Translations under genes and position numbers: made by a program
Notes under the pieces: generated by a model
Database searches by the model: none
Told to the model about the DNA's origin: nothing
What the model saw: the letters and a program-made list of their open reading frames with translations, nothing else
In this document: piece by piece, positions 25,331 to 36,500 of the stretch
Position numbering within the stretch: position 1 is the first letter of the stretch
Layout: each line of letters starts with the position of its first letter
Assembly: GCA_019925795.1 (NCBI GenBank)
Contig: CM034314.1
Span: 76,628,780 to 76,692,779, forward strand
DNA length: 64,000 nucleotides
DNA from: Dendrobium chrysotoxum
Taxonomy: Eukaryota > Streptophyta > Magnoliopsida > Asparagales > Orchidaceae
Direction: 5' to 3'

Positions 25331-26894
25331 CTGTGTGGTTATTTAATTTCTCCAACCATTTGAATATTATTCAATAGTTGCCTTTGTTGATTTTGCCCCC
25401 CAGTGAAACGAGCCTCATCTCGAGTAGGTAAATTTTGAATGCACTTTCGAAGGTAGCCTTATTGGATAAGTCTCTCAATTTCATTTTGAGTGGCTTATAG
25501 GCTTCAGTGGTGTGCCCATGACTACGGTAAAAATGATAGTATTGATCCTGATTTCCTATATTCGGCTTCAAAGTATTAATCCACTTAATATTTTATTGAT
25601 CTTGAATGGCCATCAGTATATTGGCTCAAGATGCATTGAGTGGTGTATACTCATCTCCTTGTCAAAGTTCGTGTTATGGGGCTCTAAGGGGCAGGTTATT
25701 CTTCCCTTATTTCTTTTGCTGCGAGAATGAGTTATCCATTGGAGCATTTTTGATATTTTTGAAAGGTTGCTCAAATTGCTTCCGGTGAGCATTAATGGCT
25801 TCATCTACTGATATTTATGCCTCAACACGGTGAATCAGGTCAGCATACAAAAGAATCGTATCTCGCATAAGCGCCGAGTAAAAAGGACCAGGATAGAGGC
25901 ATCCAAGAAAAACTCCTCTCAGTAATTCAGAATATACTCCTGGAATTTCTCGAGTCTCGGTGAAAAATCATTGGAAATATTCCTTAAGCGATTCTCTTTC
26001 ATTCTGGTGAATCCCAGAGAGGTGAGAAGAATTCTTATTAATTCTCAGATTGACAAGAAATTATTGGACGAATACTTTTGCCAATTTGATGAATGTGAGG
26101 ATAGTTCTGACTGGAAGTGAATAAAACCACGTTCGAGCTTGCCCTTTGAGGGTTGCAGGAAAAACCTGGCAGAGGAGTGCATCTGAAGCTCACTGGATAT
26201 GCATAATAGTTATATAGTGATCGATGTGCTCGTACGGGTCGGATGTCTCGTCGTAGGAATCGATGCTCGATAGTTTGAATCCTACTAGAATAGGGTGTTA
26301 AAGAATAGCTTTAGTTAGGGGTGATGACTCCTGGAAGTCCCACTGACGAAGAGGTTGCCTTACGCCTCCCACGGGGAACTCTTCTCGGACTAATCATCGT
26401 AGTTCATGATGTATGGCATTATGAGGGAGCTTAGCAATATACTGTCAGGCTAAGTTCTCGAGGATGTCCGGAGGAAAGTGAGGTTGCCGACATGTGTGCG
26501 AAGGATGGGTAGAACATGTTGTGTCAACAAGTTTGTTATCTTGATGTAATTATGGATGCCTCCTTGGCAGAGGAAGAGGAATCTTTATGTGAAGATGTTC
26601 GAGTTGAACACCTTTGGCCAGTGATGGGTCCCGAGGGAGAAGAACCTTCTCCTGTGGTGCTTGTGCCAATTGTCGAGTCTCTCGCAGGAGTTGAAGGATC
26701 TCGTTTTAAGATTCTTCCATCTTTCGGATACGTTCTTCAAGGGAAAGCTCTGAAGTTTCTTCTCCACCAGCATTTTGTCCCCCAGGATAAAAAGAGGTAG
26801 ATACTTGGTGTCCATGATTTATAGACTAATTCTTGAATTGGTGGGTGTTGGAGTCGGAGGCTCTAAAGATGCGATTGCTACGCTTGTTGGCCAT
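25331..26894 (-). pseudogene. Ty3-gypsy gag, decayed
   Basis: Gag starts at 26894 (MANKRSNRIFRASDSN), just after the primer-binding site. The retrotransposon gag domain is clear on the - strand between about 26290 and 25820: SYDETSDPYEHIDHY, SDALLCQVFPATLKGQARTW, ESLKEYFQ and LRGVFLGCLYPGPFYSAL. A trailing zinc-finger-like stretch lies at 25571-25430 (YYHFYRSHGHTTEAYKPL). This gag type belongs to non-chromodomain gypsy elements (Athila/Tat side). Several in-frame stops are seen. Protease, reverse transcriptase and integrase are absent, so the element is internally deleted or broken to the left. Confidence 0.87.
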
Positions 26895-26926
26895 TAAAGA
26901 AACACTTAGAATTATGGGATTGTGTT

Positions 26927-26943
26927 CCCACAGACGGCGCCAA
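26927..26943 (-). other. Gypsy primer-binding site
   Basis: On the - strand this is TTGGCGCCGTCTGTGGG, placed between the LTR end (26946) and the gag start. TGGCGCC-type sites are usual for Athila/Tat-side gypsy elements. Confidence 0.85.
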
Positions 26944-26945
26944 AC

Positions 26946-27968
26946 TGTTGTGGGCTAGAATATACGCGGCGATAGAGTTAGAAATTTTTGTCTTAGCCTT
27001 GTACGGATATTCAGCACACAAACAGAAGAAGAAAGGAACACCAGAATTTTATGTGGAAAACCATGGAAAAGGGAAAAATCTTGGGGCCATGCCCAGTTGA
27101 AATGATTCCACTAGTGTCTGATTGGATTACAAGTGACTGACTCATCCCCAAAATTGAGGACGATCATATTACAATAATCAACCATCGGGTTGAAGTCCAG
27201 TTACAAACGGAGATCAGAAATCTGTCAACGTTTGGTGTTCGAGCAAAAATTCAGCGTCAGTCGGCAGTACAATAAAACTCTAGCGTCACTCGGTGGTCGG
27301 ACAGCACTCCGGCGTCAGTCGGTGGTCGAAGAGAACTCCAGCATCGGTCGGCTGCCGGGTGGAAGTCTGACGGTGGTCGAGGAGGAGTCTGGTGGTAAGG
27401 AAGCTGTCTTCCTTCTCTTCTCCTCCTTCTATTCTCTTCTTTCTTGGGTGGGATCCCCCCTCATGAGAAATGAAGGGTCTATTTATAGTTTTCTGAGAGT
27501 GGCATGGCCAGTAAATATGAGGAAGATCATAGGTAAATTGGGAGTGGTTTGAGTGGACGGCTAATGTTGAATCGCTTAATCATAGATCATTTACTGGACA
27601 TTTGAATGTCTTAATGATATCAGAATTTGACGACCTTGGGCTCATTGGATTGTCTCATCGAGTCGCTCAATTCGACTATAAGCATGACATGTTTGGAAAC
27701 CGTTTAGTAATTCAAATTATGGTTTGAACCTTCCAAATGCACTTCGGGTCCTTGATTTGGATCTATTTGAGCTCGAATTGGGTCGAATTTGGTGTCATTG
27801 GGTTCGCATTTCCAAGACATCCAATTCGACTGTAAGTTTGCTAAAATCGAAGTTCAAATGGTCTCCGATTTAATTTTTGAAGTTTCCAACTTTATTTTGC
27901 CTCGATATTCATGCCCGATTAAGATAATTTTTTGATGATATATAATGTAATCACAATACTTATAACAC
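26946..27968 (-). mobile_element. Ty3-gypsy 5' LTR
   Basis: The LTR ends (-) in ..CCACAACA at 26946. A TATA box CTATAAATAG lies on the - strand near 27487-27478. It aligns, inverted, with the LTR at 57000-57898: both share the CATTAAGACA stretch, the TATA region, CATGAGGGGG, and the U5 segment with TTTTCCACATAAA or its variant. The outer end (TGTGTTATAAG on the - strand) is tentative. Confidence 0.8.
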
Positions 27969-28181
27969 AAAAAAAAATTAATTTAATATAATTGAACGTA
28001 ATCACAACAACTACATACTAAAATTGAATTTCTTCTTTGTGTCTCAATTGAGTTTTCTAATAACTTGATACTGAAGAAGTCAATCTCTTTCCTTTCAACT
28101 TTTCATCGAGTACAGTACTTAAGGACAGTGGTAGAGCCAGAAAATATATTGAGGGGGGCCTAAATTATTTTATAAAATTTT

Positions 28182-28224
28182 CCCTCAACTTTTTTCATCC
28201 GGGCTTGGGACCGGCATAGGTAGT
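28182..28224 (-). repeat. Fragment of an RTE LINE 5' end inside the hAT tail
   Basis: CCCTCAACTTTTTTCATCCG through CGGCATAGGTAG aligns with 16492-16534, the extreme 5' end of the LINE in X1, in the same orientation. Only about 43 bp are shared. Confidence 0.55.
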
Positions 28225-28285
28225 TTTAAAAAAAAATTTAAATATTTTCAAAAAAATATATAATATTAAATATAAGATAATAAAC

Positions 28286-30702
28286 AACTTATAATTTATA
28301 ACGTCTACTCTTCATATTCTGAAAGAGTTGAATGATTACTTTATTATTAATAGAATCTAAAATTTCTTTCTCAATATAAGCAATTAATAAATCATTCATC
28401 CATTGATCTCCAATCCTATTCCGTAGCCGATTCTTTATAATATTCATGACAGAAAATGCTCTTTCGATACCTGCTGTAGCAACGGGTAATACCAATGCTA
28501 GTTCCAATAGTCTAAAAATAGCAGGATATATAATATCTTTCCTACTTTAGATCATTTTCTCAACAAGACTTCCTATACCTTTTAATAAAGAGAACTGATC
28601 ATCAAATCGCATATCCATAATATAAGTATCCAATTGATTTTCAAGAATCGTTTGATCAAAAAGACTAAAATCAGTTGGATAAAACTGTGCCATTCTAATC
28701 AACTTGTCTTTGTTGAATGCAGTAAAACCATTATTAGGATTCAAGCAGGCAATACACAAAAGTAGTTCGGTATTTACCTCTGTAAAATGATTGTTCAACT
28801 CTTGAAGCTACATATCAAGCACTGTGTAGAAAATTTCAACCCAAAAATGATATAAATTTGTTATATCTTGAGCTCTGCGTCAAGGCCGACCACGAGCAAC
28901 CCATTTATCATCCATATGTGGAACATTTATTTTATGCTGCTCAGAAAATGAAGTTATACTATTGATGAAGTCAGCCCACTTATTATCTCTCATATCCTGC
29001 AGTCTCATTTTACATATATGCACCAAAGATATAGCATTTATAATATCTTGTTCTCCTCTCTGTAAGGCTTGTGATAGTTCATTAGTGATACCAAGTACAT
29101 CTTTCATCAGGTGTAGGCAAAAAGAGAATTCAAATGTCTGTAATGATTCTAATAATGCATACGCTTCACCTTTTTGTTCTGAGCTTGCACCATCCTCCAA
29201 AATAATTTTCAGAACATCAATTACTGTAGAGAATATTGTGATTAACCTTATTATTGATTCATAATGTGAACCCCACCGTGTATTGTATGCACGCCTAAGG
29301 GTTATTTCTTGATTTAAGCCTCGTCCAGTTACAAGTTTTCCACTTTGTAATGCATTTAAGGCCTTCTCGCATTGTAGTTCTCGTACCTGATCACGTCGCT
29401 TACAAGATACACCAACAATATTCATCACATTCAAAATTATGGTAAAAAATAAAGCAATCTGTCAGCAATTGCCACTAATGCTAGTTGAAGTTGATGTGAG
29501 AAACAATGAATGTAATGTGCTGATGTATTCTCATTCAAAAACAGAGCCTTTAGAACATTAAACTCTCCTCTTATATTGCTAGCACCATCGTAACCTTGAC
29601 CTCATATTCTAGAAATGCTCAAACCATATGATGAAAGGAGTTGTTCAGTTGCCATCTTTAGACTATTCGCAGTTGTATCTGGCACATGAGAAATCCCCAG
29701 AAAACGTTCTATAATCTCACCTTTCCTGTCAACAAAACGCACTACAGTTGCCATTTGCTCTTTACCTGATGTGTCACGTGATTCATCAACTAAAATTGAA
29801 AAAAACTTATCACCATTCTCATCAGATATGAACTTTGTGATTGCAATAGCAAAACATCTTGTAATATCTTTCTGAATTTCAGGTGCAATCAATTTCAAAT
29901 TCTCAGGTGCATTCTTTAGCACCACATCTTGTATGTCTTTGTTATATTCTGCTACAAACTGCACTAATTTTAGAAAATTACCCTAATTTTTGGATGTATA
30001 AGACTCGTCATGTCCTCGGAAAGCTAGTCCTTGTTTTAAAAGAAATCTTATGCAATCGACGGAAGTACTGAGCCGGGTACGATATGCAATTGTAGCTTGA
30101 TCTGATTGTTTTTGGAAAAGAAATCCGATATGTTGACTCTGTCGCATTAGGGCTTCACAACTTCGTCTAGCATTATTATGCGTACTGTTATGACTTCTAA
30201 TATGAAGATCAAATTTGTTTGTTTTTTTCCAATTTGAAAATCCATTTTTAGTGAATGCCTCTTCCTCTTCATTGCCTCTGCCAGATGTTTTGAAAAGATA
30301 ATAATATAGACAATATGCTTTGTCTTTACATATGCTATACTCCAACTAATAAGCGTATTTGTCAAACCAACTAGGATTAAAGCATCTATCTTTCATACCA
30401 CATTTACTTTTTGGGAAATCATGACTGGGAGGTTGAAATGGACCTATTTGTAAATATGTTCTCCGAATTTCATCTCGAATGTTAGGATTAAAATAAGTAA
30501 TAGGAATTCGTAGTCCTGGATCAGATGGAAGATTTTCTACACTTAAATCCACATTGCTTATTTTTGGTAAATCAATATTCGCTCGAATGCGTTTTTCATT
30601 TTGCACTTCAACCTTATTGCTATTCTCATCGGTATTATTTGATGTTGTTGAACTCGAAGATCGCTTGAAATATCTCTCCATGGTGTTCAAACTCGTACTC
30701 AA
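28286..30702 (-). pseudogene. hAT transposase with TTF zinc finger, DUF4371 and dimerisation domains, inactivated
   Basis: Read on the - strand, the N-terminus is MSTSLNTMERYFKRSSSS (30702). The TTF-type zinc-finger region follows: GPFQPPSHDFPKSKCG, CFNPSWFDKY, then after a stop LEYSICKDKAYCLYYYLFK and NGFSNWKK. The DUF4371/RNase-H-like core is at 29964-29602 (FFSILVDESRDTSGKEQMA), then GQGYDGASNIRGEF and the 29434-28880 block (RAYNTRWGSHY). The C-terminal hAT dimerisation domain is at 28507-28289 (LALVLPVATAGIERAFSVMN). About six in-frame stops and a frameshift near 29440 interrupt one otherwise collinear frame of roughly 790 codons. Plant copies of this kind are usually labelled zinc-finger-MYM-type-1-like. 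It is dead but fairly young. Confidence 0.92.
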
Positions 30703-30760
30703 AGATCACTTGAAACAACTCCTAATTGTTAAGAAATAGCCATATATCAAATAATAGCGA

Positions 30761-31264
30761 TAACTAATTGAGATGAAAGCATGAAGCATGAATGTATTGC
30801 TACCATTGACCATTATAAAGTCTTCAAAAAGATTAATAGAAAAATGAAACATCACAAGCAGGTTTTGTTCAAGATATAAAAGATCTATTGATGCTATTTT
30901 TTTTATGATCTGCTACTGTTTTCTTCAAGACCTAAAAGACCTAAAAGCATGAAGGCATTGCTACAATTCTACCTAAATTAGAAATATTCTAAGACCTAAA
31001 TTCTTCTATGAAAAATCAAAGCAAAATCTACTGTCTTTACTCTTTACCGACATTATTGTCTTTACCTGGCTCTCGGCGCTCTCGCAGCAGGCTTGTAGAC
31101 GCAGTCCAACTGGCACGTTCGCCAGCCAAAGTCGCGGTCCGCCGGCCACCAGTCAACTGCCGCTTGCGCAGGCGTGAAGGCTGAAGCTGTTGCCTGTTGG
31201 GCTAGCGATGCCGAACTGCCGAAGTCACGGCAAGGGTGAAGAGGCAGAAGCGGAAGAGCCAGGT
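30761..31264. other. No gene; GC-rich patch at 31070-31260
   Basis: AT-rich sequence passes into a locally GC-rich patch (31070-31260) with no convincing reading frame. It may be the leader of the hAT element. Confidence 0.35.
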
Positions 31265-31561
31265 TAACACAAAAAAACCTTTAAACAGGTATTTCTAAGC
31301 CGGTAAGCCCTAAAAAAATAAAACCCGATTTAGGCCACATTAAGCTGAATAGCCAAATTAAGCGGAAGAGCCACTGAGCCACGTCTTTTTGCACCCCCCC
31401 CCCCCCCCTAACACAAAAAAACCTTTAAACAGGTATTTCTAAGCCGGTAAGCCCTAAAAAAATAAAACCTGATTTAGGCCACATTAAGCTGAATAGCCAA
31501 ATTAAGCGGAAGAGCCACTGAGCCACGTCTTTTTGCACCCCCCCCCCCCCCCCCCCCCCCC
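31265..31561. repeat. 144-bp tandem duplication, each copy ending in a C-run
   Basis: Copy 1 is 31265-31408 and copy 2 is 31409-31561. They appear identical except for CCCGATTT/CCTGATTT and the length of the terminal C-run (15 against 24). Near-identity means a very recent duplication or an assembly error at the homopolymer. Confidence 0.9.
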
Positions 31562-32279
31562 TTTGTTTAAGGTACTCATCTAAACCTCTACAAAGTGCCC
31601 AAGTTTTCTCAACTCTTCCGTGAAGATTAAAAGCATTAAATTGCCAACAATTTTATCAATCACACCTTAGGTCTCTATGCAACCCAATCAGTGCAATGCT
31701 CTATATATATATGCTTATGGTAAACATGCATAATAACAAACACACTCAAATGAATCAATTCCATATAATGAGCCCAAATTAAAAGAATTCAATATTTTAT
31801 GTAAGATAATGAGCCCAGAGTAAAAGAATTCAATTCACATACACTGTTCAGAGAAAATTCAATCCTTGTTCACCTATAGTTGTAACATTTAATATGATGT
31901 CTAATGTGATATAGTTTAGGGTTTAATATGCAAATAGTTTTCGAAACTCCTATTTTAAGTTTGTACCAAATTTATTTTTCAAATCTAAAATTCTCTTTTA
32001 GCATCCATCCGATCTTAACCTACAATTGCTACAATAAATGCATTCAAATCTAAATAATCAAAAGTATAACATTACTAATTTTGTATAGATAATAGTTGGA
32101 ATGTAAATGCTATCATTGTGAAGCTTTACTTATATTTTTATATGGCATTTTGATTTTTTTTAATAAATAATATAGATATTTGATGAATTACAATAATAAC
32201 GAGGTATATAAGTCAAAATTTCATATTAATTTTATAAGAATTTTTTTTGATGAAATTTCAACGATAAATGCCTTGCCAG
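31562..32279. other. No gene; upstream flank of MRS2
   Basis: AT-rich intergenic sequence with no reading frame or repeat I can name. It may hold distal MRS2 promoter sequence that was displaced by the hAT miniature element. Confidence 0.4.
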
Positions 32280-32871
32280 AAGGGGTGTCAATATTTGACA
32301 CGACCCGAAATCTGACATGGAAAATTCCGGATTTGAGTCAACTCATTTGCCAGACGGGTCAAGTTCGGGTTCAAAAATATGGCCTGTTTCTAAAATCGGG
32401 TCGGGTTCAGGTTGACCCGGAAATCCGAAATCAACCTAAAGTTGACCCGGGTCCGAGTCTGCTAGCCTTCCATGCCACGGGTCTCGCCCGGCCTACCCCG
32501 CTAGCACACGCCCAGCCTAGCGGCATGCTTCTGCAATCGGTGCTGCAGTCGCATGTCACATCCAGCCTAGCCCACTAGCACGTGCCCACCTCCTCACGTG
32601 CCCAATCTGCCAGACCGCCTCGGCCTAGCCATCTTCACCAGTCACCACGCCGTCACGCCTCACGCGCCAAGCCGTTTAAACTTTAAACAAGGAATTCGAA
32701 AAAGAATAGGTTGGCGGGTTGTGTCGGGTCAATCCGGTACCCATATGAATAGGATCCGAGTTGATAATCCTGACCCATTTATAAAATAGGATTGGATTAA
32801 GATCAACCCGTTTAAACCGGGTCAATTCAAATTAGACCAAAACCCGACCAAGGACGTCTCGACACCCCCCA
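32280..32871. mobile_element. hAT miniature element in the MRS2 promoter region
   Basis: The ends are AAGGGGTGTCAATATTTGAC and ..GTCTCGACACCCCCCA. Flanks CTTGCCAG (32272-32279) and CTTGCCGG (32872-32879) form an 8-bp duplication with one mismatch. Subterminal GGGTCGGGTT/AACCCG words match those of the larger hAT at 33929-37067, so both probably used the same transposase. It encodes nothing; translated frames across it are shadows. It ends 154 bp before the MRS2 ATG. Confidence 0.88.
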
Positions 32872-32879
32872 CTTGCCGG

Positions 32880-33025
32880 ATTTTTGTCCGCATTGAGCGC
32901 TGCCCACCACGAACAGCCCTCTTTTATTTTCCGTGCGCAGTTATTGTGCTGCACTTTCCTTCTTGCTTCGGGTCTGATCAGAAAATACAAACGCGAGCCA
33001 TCGAAGGAAGCCTTCCCTTTCTCCC
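32880..33025 (+). promoter_or_regulatory. MRS2 proximal promoter and 5' leader
   Basis: Only 146 bp separate the hAT duplication from the start codon. The stretch has CT-rich tracts and CTTTTATTTTCCG near 32921 as a weak TATA candidate. The core promoter must lie here or within or beyond the inserted element; the sequence alone does not decide. Confidence 0.4.
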
Positions 33026-33568
33026 ATGGCGGAGGTTCGCGAGCGTCTCCTTCCCCCACGGCGCTTTTCATCTGCAACCTCTATCAACCAGAACGCCGCC
33101 CAGTCCCCCACTATCGTGCGCCGGCCGTTGTTCCAGGGCATGGACGTACTGGGTCTAAAGAAGCGAGGGCAGGGCCTGCGTTCTTGGATCCGGGTTGATG
33201 CGGCGACCGGTGGATCACAGGTGATCGAGGTGGATAAGTTCACGATGATGCGGCGGTGCGATCTGCCGGCGCGGGACCTCCGGTTGCTTGACCCACTCTT
33301 CGTGTATCCCTCGACGATCCTGGGGCGGGAAAAGGCAATCGTCGTAAATCTGGAGCAGATTCGATGCATCATCACCGCAGATGAGGTCCTCCTCCTCAAT
33401 TCCCTTGACAGCTACGTGCTGCAGTATGTCAACGAGTTGCAGCGACGGCTCGCTGCACACTCCGGTGATGGCCTTCACGGATGGTCTACTTCGCCGGACT
33501 ACCTCCCTTTCGAGTTCCGTGCACTAGAAGTGGCGCTTGAGGCCGCCTGCACGTTCCTCGATACCCAG
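33026..33568 (+). CDS. MRS2: MRS2 exon 1
   Basis: Codons 1-181, from MAEVRERLLPPRRFSS to AACTFLDTQ, followed by the donor GTGCGT. If the intron were retained, translation would stop four codons later. It is much more GC-rich than exons 2-5. The start is supported by the family N-terminus (..ERLLPPR..) and by the lack of an upstream in-frame extension. Confidence 0.95.
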
Positions 33569-36500
33569 GTGCGTTATGGATGAGCTGGTTGGTGTAGTTT
33601 TCCAGTTATGGCATTGGTTTTGTTATTCTTAGGGCATGTTTGGATGCAGCCAGTAGGATTTCATAAATACTCTAAATCTGGATTTACTAAATCCCGAGCG
33701 TGTTAAATCCTGAAAACTATTTGACAACAAGTAAGTTAAATCTTGATAAATCCAGTTTGATTGTTTCGCAATGCTAGTCAAGGTTTAAGGCAATTAAATT
33801 ATATGATAATTTATTTCTAGTGATATTATATTACAATAATGATAGTTCATACGAATACATCTACTTAGTAATGAGAATAAATATCTAAATAGCATTAGCA
33901 ATACAACAACTAGATAGATGAGAATTATTAGGGGTGTCAATATTTGACCCGACCCGAAAACCCGACCCGAACCCGACCCGAAAAATCCGGGTTAGGGTCA
34001 ACCCGCGAAGTAAACGGGTCGGGTTCGGGTCTAATTTCTCGACCCGTTTATATTTCGGGTCGGGTTCGGGTCAACCCGCCAACCCGCATGCGACCCGACT
34101 AACCCGCGACCTCTCTGTTTAATCCTTATATTCCGATTTCGAGTCGAGGGGCAGCTGTTCGAGTCTTCGCATCTGGCTCTCTTACGTCTTATTCCATTTT
34201 AGGGTTTGCAATCCTCGCTCTCTCTGAGCCTTCGGGAGCACTGGATCAGCGGAGTTTTCTTGTTATCTTCTTCTATCGACCTCTCGAATCCTGTGGTTCC
34301 CCCGGCTTCTGAATTTCTCCTCGAATCCTCCTCCTTTCTGACTTTCTTGTTCGTGACGGTCGGTAATATCTTCAGTAACTCTTGACCTCTTGTTGTTTTG
34401 GACTGTCGGTGGGACGGTTAGACGCTGCTTTTTATTTCTATCTAGTTTTTTGATGGAAGATTTGTTTTTTCCTTTTTTAACAATTTTTGAGTTTCGACTC
34501 TCACTATTTGAGCGTTACCGATTTGGTGTTTCTCTGATTTTTGTTATCTGTGGATGGAGGATTGGCTGATTAGAGCTTTTTTATAAATTTATAATGACTG
34601 AGACTCTAACAGTCATAGGTGGGTTGAAATGTTGATTTGGGATTTAGGGTTTCTTTGTGAAGTTGAGATCAAGAACTTGACATCTTTTATGTTATGCTTA
34701 TGATGAAAATGGTCGTCAGAGGATCACTGAGCTGCTTGTTGGTATCTTTTAGTTGGATATTTGGATTTGGGCTTGGCGCCGGCTTGCTGTTGGAATGTTG
34801 ACTTGTTAAATATGTTGATTGTTGACTTGCTGTCATATATCTGTTAGTCTGTTATGTAGTGTTGCAATGTTGGCATGTTGCTATTAAATATGTTGACTTG
34901 CTGTCATACTTCAAACAACATAAATTCATAAGGGACCATTTCAGACTTATCAGTATTTCACCATATTGACTTGCTGTGATGATTTATGCTCTCTTGCTGT
35001 TCTTTTTAGAGAAAGGGTTTAGGGTTATAATGAGATAAATTAGATAATTGTTTTTTTCCTATTAGCTTTTCTTCTTTGTGCAATCCTATAATGTGGAGTT
35101 GTAATGTGGAGTTATACAATTTTTTTAGATGGAGGATTCAAATACAGTTGTTGCGAGTAATCCTTCTGATCATAATGAGCACGTTCCTACTGTGGCATTA
35201 TGAATTTCTTTCATTTGCGCAGGATTATGACACTTTTGAAGTAGAAGTAACAATGCCAAGAAATAGAAAGTCGGAACTTGAAATATATTTGGACGAACCA
35301 AAGTTGGATAGGAATAGTGAGCTAGATATTTTACAATTTTGGAAACTTAATCAATACAGATTTCCTCAGGTCTTAAGCATGGCTCGTGATGTTTTGTGCA
35401 TCCCAATCTCTACTGTGGCATCTGAAAGTACTTTTAGCAGTAGTGGTAGAGTACTCGACCAATATCGAAGTGCTTTGAAACATGATATTGTGGAAGCATT
35501 GGTATGCACTAAAGATTGGTTATATAGTGACCAAGTTAATAAATTATTATTACTATCTAACTTATAGTTTTGTTATGCAATTAAGTTGGTAACAAATTAA
35601 TATTAGTGCATTTGTAATAGATGCTAAAGACCCAGAGCTTGATGCGGTGACAGATGACATAATGGGTTTGGATTTTGACGGCAATCAATTTGGAGTCGTG
35701 AATGAGTCAGTGAACATATGATCTTAAATATTAGAGACACTATTCTTATTTATGTTGTTGTGGTAATTGTTAAACATATGGTGGAATACTGGACTGAATG
35801 AGTGATGGGTTGCTGTATCTTATGATGGATTGATGGCTTATTTCATTTTGCTGAGTTTTATCTCTGCTTTAGGCTTTAGTCTTTACTTAGTTTACTGCTT
35901 ATTTATGGCTTCTTTAATGCTGGTGGTCCTGGTGGAGGAGTTCTGGATCGGTTTGTGGTTTAATGGCTTAGTGAGCCTATGAGTAACACCTGTTCTTTTT
36001 CTGCCATTGAATTTTCTGCCATTGAATTTTCTATTGCTGTAGACTGAAGTGCTGTTTGGCAGTTTGGGTAGTTCTGTCACTTCTGTAGTTGGGCACTTGG
36101 GCAGTTGGGCTCTAAGGTTCTATACTTCTGTTCGGACAGTTCTGTAATGTTTTACCTGACTGCTGTAGACTGAAGTGCGGTTTGGGCACTTAGGCTAGTG
36201 TTTAGCAAGCTGCCAGCTGATGCCTGTTGTTGGTTTTTAACTTTTTTTTCCTGCCGAGTGCTATTGGGCTAGTGGCTGCCAGGCTATGATGAAGAACTTG
36301 GTGAAGTTATACACCAGTAGCAACACACATTTAGATGCAACCAGTTATAAATTGGTATAAGTGATTTTTATGGCTTGAGCAGATACTATTAAATTTGTAA
36401 CGTTGGAGGGCACAATATTTGGAGTTGTTGCAACTGATGTATCTTTGCTAGGTTCAACCTGAGCCAAATGGCTAAGGCTTTGGCCTTTGGTTGCTAGTAA

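Larger units (their letters stand above)
28126..30760 (-). mobile_element. hAT-superfamily DNA transposon, TTF-zinc-finger type, right end unresolved
   Basis: The left terminus reads CAGTGGTAGAGCCAGAAA and soon GGGGGGCC, the usual terminal pattern of this plant hAT group. The preceding 8 bp, CTTAAGGA (28118-28125), is a candidate target duplication. The other terminus was not found. It may have been lost in the degraded stretch up to 31560. The transposase remnant occupies most of the element. Confidence 0.75.

Noticed and set aside
27190..27552. 120-codon open frame on the + strand
   Set aside because: Lies antisense within the gypsy LTR and reads its short GTCGGTGGTCG repeats; no domain.
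28126..31561. Right terminus of the TTF-type hAT at the C-runs near 31400-31560
   Set aside because: Expected CTGGCTC..CACTG ends are only partly suggested (near 31068 and 31364), and no convincing copy of CTTAAGGA follows.
32180..32789. Open frames of 132 and 63 codons upstream of MRS2
   Set aside because: They are translations across the hAT miniature element and its GGGTC-rich repeats, with no domain.
32832..33478. Antisense frames of 81, 152 and 87 codons over MRS2 exon 1
   Set aside because: Shadows of the GC-rich first exon. The sense frame has full family identity.
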